From Bacteroidota bacterium (lineage in GTDB: Bacteria; Bacteroidota; Bacteroidia; Chitinophagales; Chitinophagaceae), in contig JAEYQO010000117.1 of the NCBI GenBank assembly GCA_023409975.1, forward strand, positions 1 to 52,728: a stretch of DNA of 52,728 nucleotides. Direction: 5' to 3'. Under the pieces are notes generated by a model. That model saw only the letters and a list, made by a program, of their open reading frames with translations. It searched no databases and had not been told where the DNA came from. Position numbers and translations under genes: made by a program. Below, piece after piece: positions 16,269-25,165 of this stretch; the stretch's first letter is position 1, and each line of letters begins with the position of its first letter.

Positions 16269-18749
16269 TTACAACCCGCCTTCTCCATCGTCTCCCTGCT
16301 TGATATTATCCCTGTCACGGACTGGAGCGGTAGTACCCTGACCACGACGTCTGTTACTGTTACGCATCTCATTATTGCCAAATCTCCAGGAGAAGGTAAG
16401 ATTAGCCACCCTGGTCTCCCTGTCACGATACACAAATTGGTATGATCCGGGAAAGTCGTAGAAGGTACTGTACTTACGGGTATTGAAAATATCTGAAATA
16501 TTCAGAACAATATTGGCCTTATTCTTCAGCAGGTTCTTGCGGAAGGCGATATCCACCCAATACACTTCCTGCCTTCTCGACTGCGCCTCCACCTTTGGTG
16601 CCTCATAGGTGGCACTCAACTGAATGGAAAAATCCTTCGGCAGACGGATGTTGCTGTTCAGTTTAGTAAACCAGCTGTCTCCGCTGTTGTTCAACGGAGT
16701 ACCCCAGTTATCACCAAAGATCTCATTACGGAAATAGTTGAAGTTCAGAACGGCATCCCACGACGGAAGTAGCTGAACTTTACCGATCACCTCAGCGCCA
16801 TAGGTAATTCCCTTATTAAGATTGGCCGGCATGGATAGGGTTCTTACACTGTCTATCGGAGTACGGATCCTGTCGATCAGATTCTGGGTATACTGATAGT
16901 AAAGGCTACCCATAATGTTATGACCTTTCTTAAACTGCCTGCTATAATTCAACTCCGTATTGTGAATGAACTCCGGAACCAGGTTAGGATTACCCACGCT
17001 GATTTCCATAGGATTTGAAACGTCCCTGTAGGGCATCATTCTAAAGAAACTCGGTCTGTCCACCCGCCGGGTATAGCTCAGATAAACTGACTGCAGCTCA
17101 TTGATCTTATACGACAGATAGGCAGAAGGGAAAAGGTTGAGAAACTCATTCCTATATGTAGAATCATTGATCAGCGAAGAGGTCCCTTCATAGGAATTTC
17201 CTTCCAGGCGCAAGCCTGCCTGATACCCCCACCTGCCAAACTGATCACTGAAATTGATGTACGCAGCATGTATCTGCTGATTGTAGTTGTAGTCATTCTG
17301 CAAATACATATCACGAATAAATCCTGCTCCGGAGTCTACAACCGCATCATTACTGCTCTCAAACCAGAAGATCTGAGATTTCGCACCCAGATCCAGTTTG
17401 CCCTCTTTCGTCAGAAAAGGGGTCGTGAAATCTACCTGAGCATTTAAGCTGGTATTACTTCCTCCACCCGGAGCTTCCTGGGTGATGGTATTATAACGGA
17501 CCACTTCATTCTGATCGTAGAAATTTGTCACGAACCGTTGCTCGCGCTCTACATTTGTCTTCGCGAAGGTGACGTTTCCGGTTAGCTCTCTTTTCGGCTT
17601 GCTAAACTTGTGCTTATAGTCCAGCGAGGTGGAGCTCGAGAACGGTCCCCCCAGATTATGAGAACTTCTCACCTGTGAAGAATCCCTGATATCTCCGGAA
17701 TAGTAGTAAAAGTCGGTATTTCCATCATTTCCCCATCGCATCAGATTCAGGTTCTGGGTAAGGGTAATGCTGTTCCGGTCGTTGATGGTATACTCCGCAC
17801 CAATAGTATTGAACCATCCATCAAACCGGCGCCGATTATCTTCAAAGCTGGTACTTACAAGACTGCCATCCTGAAGTCGGCGCTCATTATTTGTTCTATG
17901 GTAATTTCTGTTGGAGCGGAAACTGGAGTTCAGGAACCAGTTCCACTTGTCGTTCTTGAGATTGATATTGAATGAACCGTTGTACTTATTATTGGTGCCC
18001 ATACCGGCTGAGGCGCTTCCATTCAAGCCTAATTGCCGGTCTTTTTTTGTAATGATGTTGATAATCCCCGCCATGCCCTGTGCATCAAACCGGGCCGATG
18101 GATTCGTAATCACTTCCACACTCTGAATGCTGGAAGCAGGCAGACTCTGTAGCGCAGAAGCCACATCACCTCCCAGGAGGGTGGCAGGCTTGCCATCGAT
18201 GAGTATGGTAGTGGTCTTTCCGCGGAGGGAGATATCTCCGTCCACATCCACGTTTAACGAAGGGACATTTCTAAGGACATCTGTGGCACTACCCCCGGTC
18301 GCAGTGATCACTTTATCAACATTGAACACTTTCTTGTCAATGTTCATTTCCATCATGTTCCGTTCTGCTACGACCTGAACCTCGGAAAGTGTCTGAGCTG
18401 CAGTGGCCACAACCAGATTACCCAGCTTTACTGTCGGTGTTTCACTGGTAATGTTGATACCTCCTACAAAGGTTTCATCAAAGCCGATGATATTGATCCG
18501 TATGAAAAAGCTGCCAAGGCCAGTAGGTTGTATATCGAAGTTCCCTTTCTCATCTGTCAGATCACCGTTGGCTACGGTGGAGTCTGCACGCAGAAGCGTA
18601 ACAGTAGCATATTCAACCGGATTGTTTTTCTCATCAACAACTTTTCCGCTCAGTCGTCCTTCACCACCACCCGCTGTAGGTTGAGCCTCCAGTATAAATG
18701 GAGAAAGCAGGCCAAACAACATCAGGCCTGTGGTCAACAAATATCTCAT
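16269..18749 (-). CDS. Outer-membrane beta-barrel protein, TonB-receptor-like
   Basis: A protein of 826 residues with a signal peptide (about 1-22) and an N-terminal carboxypeptidase-like regulatory domain (about 32-115, GKVVDEKNNPVEYATVTLL). A plug-like domain follows (about 130-235, with SLRGKTTTILIDGKPATLLG and GMAGIINIITKK), then a large beta-barrel of the OMP_b-brl_3 type ending in YQFVYRDRETRVANLTFSWRF followed by a basic, Gly-rich tail. That 40-residue tail after the last aromatic strand is unusual for a barrel that ends with a terminal aromatic. Substrate unknown. Separated from the upstream GT2 gene by about 90 bp, so it may have its own promoter. Confidence 0.85.
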   Translation of the reverse strand: MRYLLTTGLMLFGLLSPFILEAQPTAGGGEGRLSGKVVDEKNNPVEYATVTLLRADSTVANGDLTDEKGNFDIQPTGLGSFFIRINIIGFDETFVGGINITSETPTVKLGNLVVATAAQTLSEVQVVAERNMMEMNIDKKVFNVDKVITATGGSATDVLRNVPSLNVDVDGDISLRGKTTTILIDGKPATLLGGDVASALQSLPASSIQSVEVITNPSARFDAQGMAGIINIITKKDRQLGLNGSASAGMGTNNKYNGSFNINLKNDKWNWFLNSSFRSNRNYHRTNNERRLQDGSLVSTSFEDNRRRFDGWFNTIGAEYTINDRNSITLTQNLNLMRWGNDGNTDFYYYSGDIRDSSQVRSSHNLGGPFSSSTSLDYKHKFSKPKRELTGNVTFAKTNVEREQRFVTNFYDQNEVVRYNTITQEAPGGGSNTSLNAQVDFTTPFLTKEGKLDLGAKSQIFWFESSNDAVVDSGAGFIRDMYLQNDYNYNQQIHAAYINFSDQFGRWGYQAGLRLEGNSYEGTSSLINDSTYRNEFLNLFPSAYLSYKINELQSVYLSYTRRVDRPSFFRMMPYRDVSNPMEISVGNPNLVPEFIHNTELNYSRQFKKGHNIMGSLYYQYTQNLIDRIRTPIDSVRTLSMPANLNKGITYGAEVIGKVQLLPSWDAVLNFNYFRNEIFGDNWGTPLNNSGDSWFTKLNSNIRLPKDFSIQLSATYEAPKVEAQSRRQEVYWVDIAFRKNLLKNKANIVLNISDIFNTRKYSTFYDFPGSYQFVYRDRETRVANLTFSWRFGNNEMRNSNRRRGQGTTAPVRDRDNIKQGDDGEGGL

Positions 18750-18838
18750 GTGTTATAATTCCTGGCAAAGTTGCCGGAATTTTACGAGACTGGCCGGGAG
18801 CACTGTGGAAAAAGTATTGTTAAAGGTCGTTACATGAA

Positions 18839-19804
18839 TCAGGAAGCCCGGGTTTCCTTTTCCCAGCCAAGCATTTCTTCGACAAGGTAATGATTGCGGT
18901 CTGCAGCAGTACGTGAGACCAGCTCAGCAATAAACCCCGTAACGAAGAACAGGGTGCCGATGATCATTGTTGTCAGAGCCAGGTAGAAGGACGGCTTGTT
19001 GGTCAGAGCAAAATTGAGGGGATCTACCAGCTTCGAAATGACCAGGGAAATGGTGATAACAAATCCTATCAGGAAGGTAATCGTTCCGAGGGTGCCAAAA
19101 AAGTGCATGGGTTTCTTTCCAAACCTGCTGATAAACTGCACGGAAAGCAGATCCAGAAATCCATTTATGAAGCGCTCCCATCCAAATTTAGAGCTGCCGT
19201 ATTTACGGGGTTGATGAACTACCACTTTCTCACCGATCTTCCTGAAGCCCGCCCACATAGCCAGTACCGGAATAAACCGGTGCATCTCACCATAGATCTC
19301 TATGCTTTTAACCACTTTTCTTTTATAGGCTTTCAGGCCGCAGTTCATATCGTGCAGCTTGATGCCGGATATCTTACGATTGACCGCATTATACAGTTTC
19401 GAAGGCAGGTTCTTGGTCAGGGCGTTATCATACCGCTTCTTCTTCCATCCGCTCACCAGATCATAATCATCGATAGTGATCATCCGGTACAGCTCAGGAA
19501 TCTCATCAGGACTGTCCTGCAGGTCTGCATCCATGGTAATGACCACCTGGCCCCTGCTGGCTTTGAATCCCTCATTCAATGCGGCACTCTTCCCATAATT
19601 GCGCTGAAAGCGTATACCCCTGACAGAATCATATTGCCGCGACAGTTCGGTGATCACTTTCCAGCTATCATCACGACTTCCATCATCAACCATAATGACC
19701 TCATGACTATAGCCGTGTTCATCACAGACTTTTTCGATCCAGTCTGCCAACTCCGGCAGGGACTCCTCTTCATTAAATAATGGTACAACTATGGAGATAT
19801 CCAT
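18839..19804 (-). CDS. GT2 family glycosyltransferase with two C-terminal membrane helices
   Basis: The 321-residue protein has the classic GT-A start (ISIVVPLFNEEESLPEL), DDGSRDDSW (about 41-49) and the MDADLQDSPDEIP metal and donor site. Two membrane helices (about 232-255 and 267-290) follow, as in DPM1/ArnC/GtrB-like enzymes that load a sugar onto a polyprenyl phosphate. Last gene of the BatA / dihydroorotase-like / DUF4199 / GT2 operon, 8 bp after the DUF4199 stop. The sugar and lipid are not deducible. Confidence 0.9.
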   Translation of the reverse strand: MDISIVVPLFNEEESLPELADWIEKVCDEHGYSHEVIMVDDGSRDDSWKVITELSRQYDSVRGIRFQRNYGKSAALNEGFKASRGQVVITMDADLQDSPDEIPELYRMITIDDYDLVSGWKKKRYDNALTKNLPSKLYNAVNRKISGIKLHDMNCGLKAYKRKVVKSIEIYGEMHRFIPVLAMWAGFRKIGEKVVVHQPRKYGSSKFGWERFINGFLDLLSVQFISRFGKKPMHFFGTLGTITFLIGFVITISLVISKLVDPLNFALTNKPSFYLALTTMIIGTLFFVTGFIAELVSRTAADRNHYLVEEMLGWEKETRAS

Positions 19805-19812
19805 TGATAGTG

Positions 19813-20325
19813 TTATTGTGCGATCGGAGGCATTCCATCACCCTTTTTCTTAGGGATAGCTGCTGCTATAAGTGAGAATATAGCACCAAAGAAGAGGTTG
19901 CCGAATACAATACCAGCTATCATAAAGGGCAGGAAAAACTTGTCAGTCATCTGTAGTGCAGTATCCACAGTTTCTTCTGTCATGTTCGGATCTTGCATCA
20001 TGCGCTCACGGGCGATTTCAAGTCCTTTTTCCCTCATTTCAGGGAAAATCAAGGTCGAGAGTACTCCCCACGCTAGCAGCACCAGCGTTATGATTGCAGT
20101 GGCTTTAAAACAACTTCCAAATACATTACCAAAAGTGATCCGATAGTCATTGGCCTTCGCGTATGCCAATGCATTCATGATCAACCCGGCCAGAAATGGA
20201 ATATAGGTTATCCATTGGCTCCAGCTTTCGAAGCTCAGCCCTGCTACGTACAGTCCAACCATCACAATAACCATGGCCAGCCCGGTAAGTCCTCCATATT
20301 GCAGATGTGTTTGTACTCTAGTCAT
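19813..20325 (-). CDS. DUF4199 family membrane protein
   Basis: A protein of 170 residues with four predicted membrane helices (about 14-30, 38-54, 72-92, 133-157) and a soluble loop between helices 3 and 4 containing RERMMQDPNMTEETV. This layout is typical of DUF4199, a Bacteroidota family of unknown role. Its start overlaps the end of the dihydroorotase-like gene by 8 bp, and it is followed after 8 bp by the GT2 gene, so the three are coupled. Confidence 0.9.
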   Translation of the reverse strand: MTRVQTHLQYGGLTGLAMVIVMVGLYVAGLSFESWSQWITYIPFLAGLIMNALAYAKANDYRITFGNVFGSCFKATAIITLVLLAWGVLSTLIFPEMREKGLEIARERMMQDPNMTEETVDTALQMTDKFFLPFMIAGIVFGNLFFGAIFSLIAAAIPKKKGDGMPPIAQ

Positions 20326-21583
20326 TGTAGTTGTTTTTATTATTTAAGATAGCGTGCACCTTTCCCCTCAGCTTCCTGCCGGTAAAAGGGTTATTACGAC
20401 TCAAAGAAACTAAATCCCGCTCATTTACTGCAGTAGTTTCAGATAAAGAGAACAGGGTTACCGAGGGCGAAGCGTCTTTTTGGATGATGGCCTGTTCCAA
20501 ACCGAAGATGCTACGGGGCCTTATCGCCAGTGCGTCAGCGAGTCGCTCAACGGTCACTTTCCCTTCAACGGCATCCAGCAACACCGGGAAGGAAATCTCC
20601 TGTATATTCATCCCATCAGCCGCATATTCGAATTCTTTGGCCTTTGCATCCCATTCCTGCGGACGGTGATGACTGGCAATACAATCGATAGTTCCATCGG
20701 CTAATCCGGCAATCAATGCCTGCCGGTCCGCTTCACTTCTTAGTACAGGGGTCACTTTGAATCCACTATCGTAATGCACCAGTGCTTCCTCGGATAGCGC
20801 CAGATGGTAGGGTGTCACTGAACAGGTCACCTGAAGCCCTTCCTGCTTTGCTCTCCGGATCATCTCCACCCCTTCAGCGGTGGACAAACCGGTAATGTGC
20901 ATCCTGGAACCCGTATACCGAACCAGTTCCAGATCTCTGTGCAACTGAATGGTCTCTGCCAGAACAGGTATGCCTGCCATTCCCAATCGCGTCGAGATTT
21001 CACCCTCATGCATCAGCCCCCCTGCAGCTAAAGCACTGTCTACAGGGATCTGTATCAGCACCCCGTCAAAGGATTTCACATATTCAAGGGCCTTCAGCAT
21101 CAGGTTCGCATTCTGAACAGGCTTCCAGCCATCCGTGAATGCCAGCGCTCCGTGGGCATGCATATCCAGCATCTCTGCCAGCGTCTTACCCTCGAGATCC
21201 TGCGTAATGGACCCCAGGGGATGTATCCGGACCGGCGCACCCGCGGCTTTCTGTAAAATGTATTGTATTGTTGATTTACTGCTGATCGCAGGAGCTGTAT
21301 TAGGTGCCAGTAACACATCCGTAAACCCGCCCGCCTCAGCAGCCTTTAATCCTGTAGCAATGGTCTCCTTATGTTCATAGCCCGGCTCCCGATAGTCGGC
21401 AAAAACATCAACCCAGCCAGGACTCAGGTGCAGCCCTTCCCCTTCTGTTATCTTCGCACCTTCCGCAGATAAATGCTCGCCAATGGCTGAAATCTTCCCT
21501 CCATCAAATAATACATCAACTACTTTACCATTAAATTCAGATCGGGGATCAACAATCCTGGTCTGGCGGATCAGCACGGACAT
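20318..21583 (-). CDS. Dihydroorotase-like protein, probably catalytically inactive
   Basis: The 421-residue amidohydrolase-fold protein aligns end to end with dihydroorotase of the multifunctional-complex type (KVVDVLFDGGKISAIG, AGGFTDVLLAPNTAPAI, HPLGSITQDLEGKTLAEM). The metal site is missing. The expected DxHxHxR is D59-V-F61-A-D63-Y-R65, both histidines replaced. The HxxH region reads MHITGLST (second His is Gly). The catalytic Asp of the IATDHAPH motif is His305 (IASHHRPQ). It therefore probably cannot hydrolyse dihydroorotate and may be a structural partner, as pseudo-DHOases are for some aspartate transcarbamoylases. Its ATG overlaps the BatA-like stop (TAATG). Confidence 0.88.
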   Translation of the reverse strand: MSVLIRQTRIVDPRSEFNGKVVDVLFDGGKISAIGEHLSAEGAKITEGEGLHLSPGWVDVFADYREPGYEHKETIATGLKAAEAGGFTDVLLAPNTAPAISSKSTIQYILQKAAGAPVRIHPLGSITQDLEGKTLAEMLDMHAHGALAFTDGWKPVQNANLMLKALEYVKSFDGVLIQIPVDSALAAGGLMHEGEISTRLGMAGIPVLAETIQLHRDLELVRYTGSRMHITGLSTAEGVEMIRRAKQEGLQVTCSVTPYHLALSEEALVHYDSGFKVTPVLRSEADRQALIAGLADGTIDCIASHHRPQEWDAKAKEFEYAADGMNIQEISFPVLLDAVEGKVTVERLADALAIRPRSIFGLEQAIIQKDASPSVTLFSLSETTAVNERDLVSLSRNNPFTGRKLRGKVHAILNNKNNYND

Positions 21584-23622
21584 TATTGGGGAACTACGTT
21601 TGGTTTTCGACTGCGGCCAGCCAGGAGATAGCTCTCAAAGGCCAGCAATAACAGGGCTAAAATAGCACAAACTTTCCAAAGCGGAAATCCGCCTAACCCG
21701 CTACCCGCATTGGAAACCACGGCGCGGTCACCAATTATCCAGCTAATGCCCTCTCCCTTCCATCGTTCTTTTAGTTCCCCGGTTTCCCATACGGCAAGTT
21801 CAGATTCCGACGGATCCTGATTCACGGCGACAAGAACGGTATCCAGGCCCTCACCCACAAGGCGGTAAAAACCAGGATGGCTGGCTACTTGTCCCAGAAA
21901 GACCTCTATCCCTGAACCGCCGGTTCGTTGTGGCGGAATGAGTTCAAGTCCCGGTCCCGACGCATGAACAATATTTCTGTCGGTAGCCTGTTTCAAACTC
22001 AGAAAAACAGGCATAGAACTGCCCGCACTGATAGCATATATATTGCCACTGCGCGATTGAGCGGTCATTTGGTACAGGAAGGGCACGAAGAAATAACTCG
22101 CTGGGTAGTTACCAGCTTCAAGATCAGCTGGTGCCGAATAGAGATAAAAACTCCCTCTGGAGGGTCGATAACGGGCCAGAAAGGGCTCGCCATCCCGAAA
22201 GCCAAGTATCGACTGCTGGTTGGCACTTAATCCTGCATCAAGTATATAATGCCAGCGCACGAGGGGTAACTGAACATTCTCGGGGATCCGCTCAAACAGA
22301 TCACGGACGAGCTCATTCTCCCGCTGCAACTGGGTCACGTATTGTGCCGTTGTGTCAATACCCGCAATCCGGATGTCACCTAACTCCGCTAAAAACGCAT
22401 TGAGTCCTTCCAATTCGTTTGTCCGCCCTGGGAAAACCGCCACGGTCTGGCCCTGCTCCAGCGCCGCCGATACCTGACGAGCCAGCGCCGATCCCGGCCG
22501 GGTGATCCCGTTCAGTAGTATCAGATTATACTGCGACCAGTCCGCAGATTCTCCCATCCGGCGCTGATCCAGCCTGAAACCGGAATACGCCGTAGCCGCA
22601 GCCTGGATATATGGATTAGCCTGCCCTTCATTAATGACTAAAACAGAAAGATGGGCGGCACTTCTGGCTGCAATACGAAAGGTATCGTCAAATCTGATCT
22701 CCGGATCAGACACGGTCAGCACCAATTCCTGCCAGGCTGCATCGTTCACCACAAAACTCAATGTGTCTGCCCTGCTGCCCGCTTCCTCAAACACCAGAGA
22801 ATTTGCTGTTTTCACCTGACCATCAACACTGAGCTGCAACACTGCCGGCTCTTTGGAGGCTTTTCCGGAAAGTCTGGATTTAACGATGAGCTGATGTTGC
22901 TGACCCACCTGCAAAACTGGATGTAACAGGTAGGCAGTATCAATATAGATATTACTTTTCCGTCCCGATTGCACAGGGATACCATAAAAATTAACGAGGC
23001 TTTTTTCTAACTGCTCTGAACGCTCAGGAAAGCTATTTCTCTGGTAATCAGAATAATAATAAAGGTCAACTCCCTGATAACCCAGGCTCTCTCCCAGTGT
23101 CTCCGCCTGCGCAAAGACCTGGTGAACATCTCGCCTGGAGGGACTGATCTTCATATCCGATAGTTGCGCCAGTGCTTGTTCCGGACTTACAGGCTGATAA
23201 CTCATCGGACCCTCACCTGTCATCATGATGAATCTTTCCGCAGGGTTTGCCAAAAGGAGCTGGGTTCTCGCCTGCGCCTGCGCCAGCTCAAAAAGCTCCA
23301 GACTCCCTTTCTTAAGGGTCATGGAACCCGAATTATCGATATAAATTACCTGCAGATGTTCGGAAGCCTTCCTGTTTTCCATATTGCTGAAGAAGGGCTG
23401 CGAAAAAGCCAGAACCAGAAATATCAGAAAAAGAGCCCGGGCCGCAAGCAGTAGTTTATAACGAAGGTTGGATTGCTTTTGAGAATGTATCTGTATCTCC
23501 CGCAAAAACCTGGTATGCGGGAAATAAACTGTTTTGTACCGTCGCAGATTAAACAGATGTATGGCCACAGGTATGGCTACAGCCATTCCGGCCAGCAGAA
23601 ACAAAGGATACAAAAAGCTCAC
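21583..23622 (-). CDS. BatA/VWA-type membrane protein
   Basis: The 679-residue protein has two N-terminal membrane helices bracketing HLFNLRRYKTVYFPHTRFL, the signature of the BatA (aerotolerance N-terminal) domain. A VWA-like segment with MIDAS-type YIDNSGSMTLKKGS follows (about 95-110), then a long extracytoplasmic region and a C-terminal membrane helix (about 648-668). BatA-like proteins of Bacteroidota are linked to envelope stress and MoxR ATPases, but no moxR is here. First gene of the operon with the dihydroorotase-like, DUF4199 and GT2 genes; it overlaps the second by 1 bp. Confidence 0.87.
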   Translation of the reverse strand: MSFLYPLFLLAGMAVAIPVAIHLFNLRRYKTVYFPHTRFLREIQIHSQKQSNLRYKLLLAARALFLIFLVLAFSQPFFSNMENRKASEHLQVIYIDNSGSMTLKKGSLELFELAQAQARTQLLLANPAERFIMMTGEGPMSYQPVSPEQALAQLSDMKISPSRRDVHQVFAQAETLGESLGYQGVDLYYYSDYQRNSFPERSEQLEKSLVNFYGIPVQSGRKSNIYIDTAYLLHPVLQVGQQHQLIVKSRLSGKASKEPAVLQLSVDGQVKTANSLVFEEAGSRADTLSFVVNDAAWQELVLTVSDPEIRFDDTFRIAARSAAHLSVLVINEGQANPYIQAAATAYSGFRLDQRRMGESADWSQYNLILLNGITRPGSALARQVSAALEQGQTVAVFPGRTNELEGLNAFLAELGDIRIAGIDTTAQYVTQLQRENELVRDLFERIPENVQLPLVRWHYILDAGLSANQQSILGFRDGEPFLARYRPSRGSFYLYSAPADLEAGNYPASYFFVPFLYQMTAQSRSGNIYAISAGSSMPVFLSLKQATDRNIVHASGPGLELIPPQRTGGSGIEVFLGQVASHPGFYRLVGEGLDTVLVAVNQDPSESELAVWETGELKERWKGEGISWIIGDRAVVSNAGSGLGGFPLWKVCAILALLLLAFESYLLAGRSRKPNVVPQ

Positions 23623-23711
23623 CTGACAAATATAACGAAGTGTATAAAGCTTTTCCTGTACAGTATCACACTCCCATCAGAGTGGGCCGAGCGGAGTTGG
23701 CAGCGGTTTTA

Positions 23712-23719
23712 TAGATTTG
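23712..23719 (+). promoter_or_regulatory. Possible -7 element at the CoA-transferase start
   Basis: TAGATTTG matches TAnnTTTG but lies only 4 bp before the ATG at 23724. If used, the transcript would be almost leaderless. The whole divergent space to the BatA-like gene is only about 100 bp. Confidence 0.3.
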
Positions 23720-23723
23720 TAGC

Positions 23724-25007
23724 ATGCAGCCGAATTACGTATCAGCAGAAGAAGCAGTTAGTATCATAGCCTCTGGACATAGAGTATTTATTCATGGTAG
23801 CGCCGCGACACCGATCCGCCTGGTGCAGGCTCTGCTCGATAGGGCCGGTACCATAAATAATGTAGAGCTGGTAGCCATCTCAACTTTTGGTGAGATCAAC
23901 TGGAACCGCCCGGAAGTCAGGGAATCTTTCTACCTGAACTCACTCTTCGTCTCTGCAAACGTAAGGGAATGGGTCAATAGCGACCACGGTGACTATGTCC
24001 CCATCTTCCTCAGTGAAATTCCCATACTTTTCAGAAAAGGATATTTACCCATCGATGTAGCCATCGTTCATGTATCTCCACCTGACCAGCACGGTTACTG
24101 CACCCTGGGAACCTCCATCGATGCGGCGCTCACTGCGGTACGAACAGCAAAAAAGGTGATCGCTCAGGTAAATCCCAACATGCCACGGACACAGGGCGAT
24201 GGTCACGTACATTTCTCTCATTTTGCTGCCATGGTTTGGGAACCAGCAGAACTTCCAGAGGTAAACTATGGGGAAAAGATCGACACGGTGACCGAAAAGA
24301 TCGGTCAGCATGTCGCCGGCCTGATCGAAGACGGTTCCACACTGCAGATGGGGATCGGAGCCATCCCGGATGCAGTACTCCGGGCATTACAGCATCATAA
24401 GGAACTGGGTGTTCACACCGAAATGTTCTCCGATGGCGTCATACCCCTGCTCGAAAAAGGTATCATAACAAACGAACATAAGAAGGTGCGCCCCGGAAAG
24501 ATCGTAACGACTTTCGTAGCGGGTACGCGCAAGTTGTATGATTTTGTCAATGATAATCCTGCAGTTGTCTTCATGGACGTATCCTTCGTAAACGACACGG
24601 CAATAATCCGGCGAAATCCAAAGGTGGTCGCCATCAACAGCGCAATTGAAATAGATTTCACCGGCCAGGTATGTGCAGATTCCATCGGTACCTACCAGTT
24701 CAGCGGTATCGGGGGGCAGATGGATTTCATGCGGGGAGCCTCGCTCTGCGACGACGGAAAGCCCATCATAGCCCTGCCATCCATTACCAACAAAGGGATT
24801 TCCCGAATTGTTCCAACTCTTAAACCAGGAGCCGGTGTGGTCACCACCCGGGGTCATGTGCATTATGTAGTCACGGAACACGGTGTCGTAAACCTGTATG
24901 GAAAAAATATGGAGCAGCGCGCCCGCCTGCTGATCAGTATTGCCGATCCTTCCAAAAGGGAAGAGCTGGAAAGAGCGTTTCTTGAGCGTTTCGGACGAAT
25001 GGTATAA
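23724..25007 (+). CDS. Acetyl-CoA hydrolase/transferase family CoA-transferase
   Basis: A protein of 427 residues, close to 4-hydroxybutyrate CoA-transferase and acetyl-CoA hydrolase members. The N-terminal CoA-transferase domain (about 1-190) includes VFIHGSAATPIRLV and VSPPDQHGYCTLG. The C-terminal domain has LQMGIGAIPDAVL and the catalytic glutamate region GVHTEMFSDG, followed by GGQMDFMRGA and TEHGVVNLYG. It moves CoA between short-chain acids via a glutamyl-CoA intermediate; the actual acid pair is not deducible. It stands alone, divergent from the BatA operon. Confidence 0.92.
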   Translation: MQPNYVSAEEAVSIIASGHRVFIHGSAATPIRLVQALLDRAGTINNVELVAISTFGEINWNRPEVRESFYLNSLFVSANVREWVNSDHGDYVPIFLSEIPILFRKGYLPIDVAIVHVSPPDQHGYCTLGTSIDAALTAVRTAKKVIAQVNPNMPRTQGDGHVHFSHFAAMVWEPAELPEVNYGEKIDTVTEKIGQHVAGLIEDGSTLQMGIGAIPDAVLRALQHHKELGVHTEMFSDGVIPLLEKGIITNEHKKVRPGKIVTTFVAGTRKLYDFVNDNPAVVFMDVSFVNDTAIIRRNPKVVAINSAIEIDFTGQVCADSIGTYQFSGIGGQMDFMRGASLCDDGKPIIALPSITNKGISRIVPTLKPGAGVVTTRGHVHYVVTEHGVVNLYGKNMEQRARLLISIADPSKREELERAFLERFGRMV

Positions 25008-25165
25008 CGGCAGATATACTGTAGGTTACGGCTGTGCTAACGGAATGTGAATTTTCCTGTTTATACACCTATTTTCCGCATTGCGAAAACAGTTGTTCCC
25101 GATTTTGAAAAGGGTGCATGGAAATAATTGGGTGCTTTGCATCGCAAATCATCCATGCCAGAATC

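Noticed and set aside
25008..25165. Fur-box-like palindrome before the siderophore receptor
   Set aside because: Only AT-rich segments were seen, with no palindrome close to the Fur consensus.
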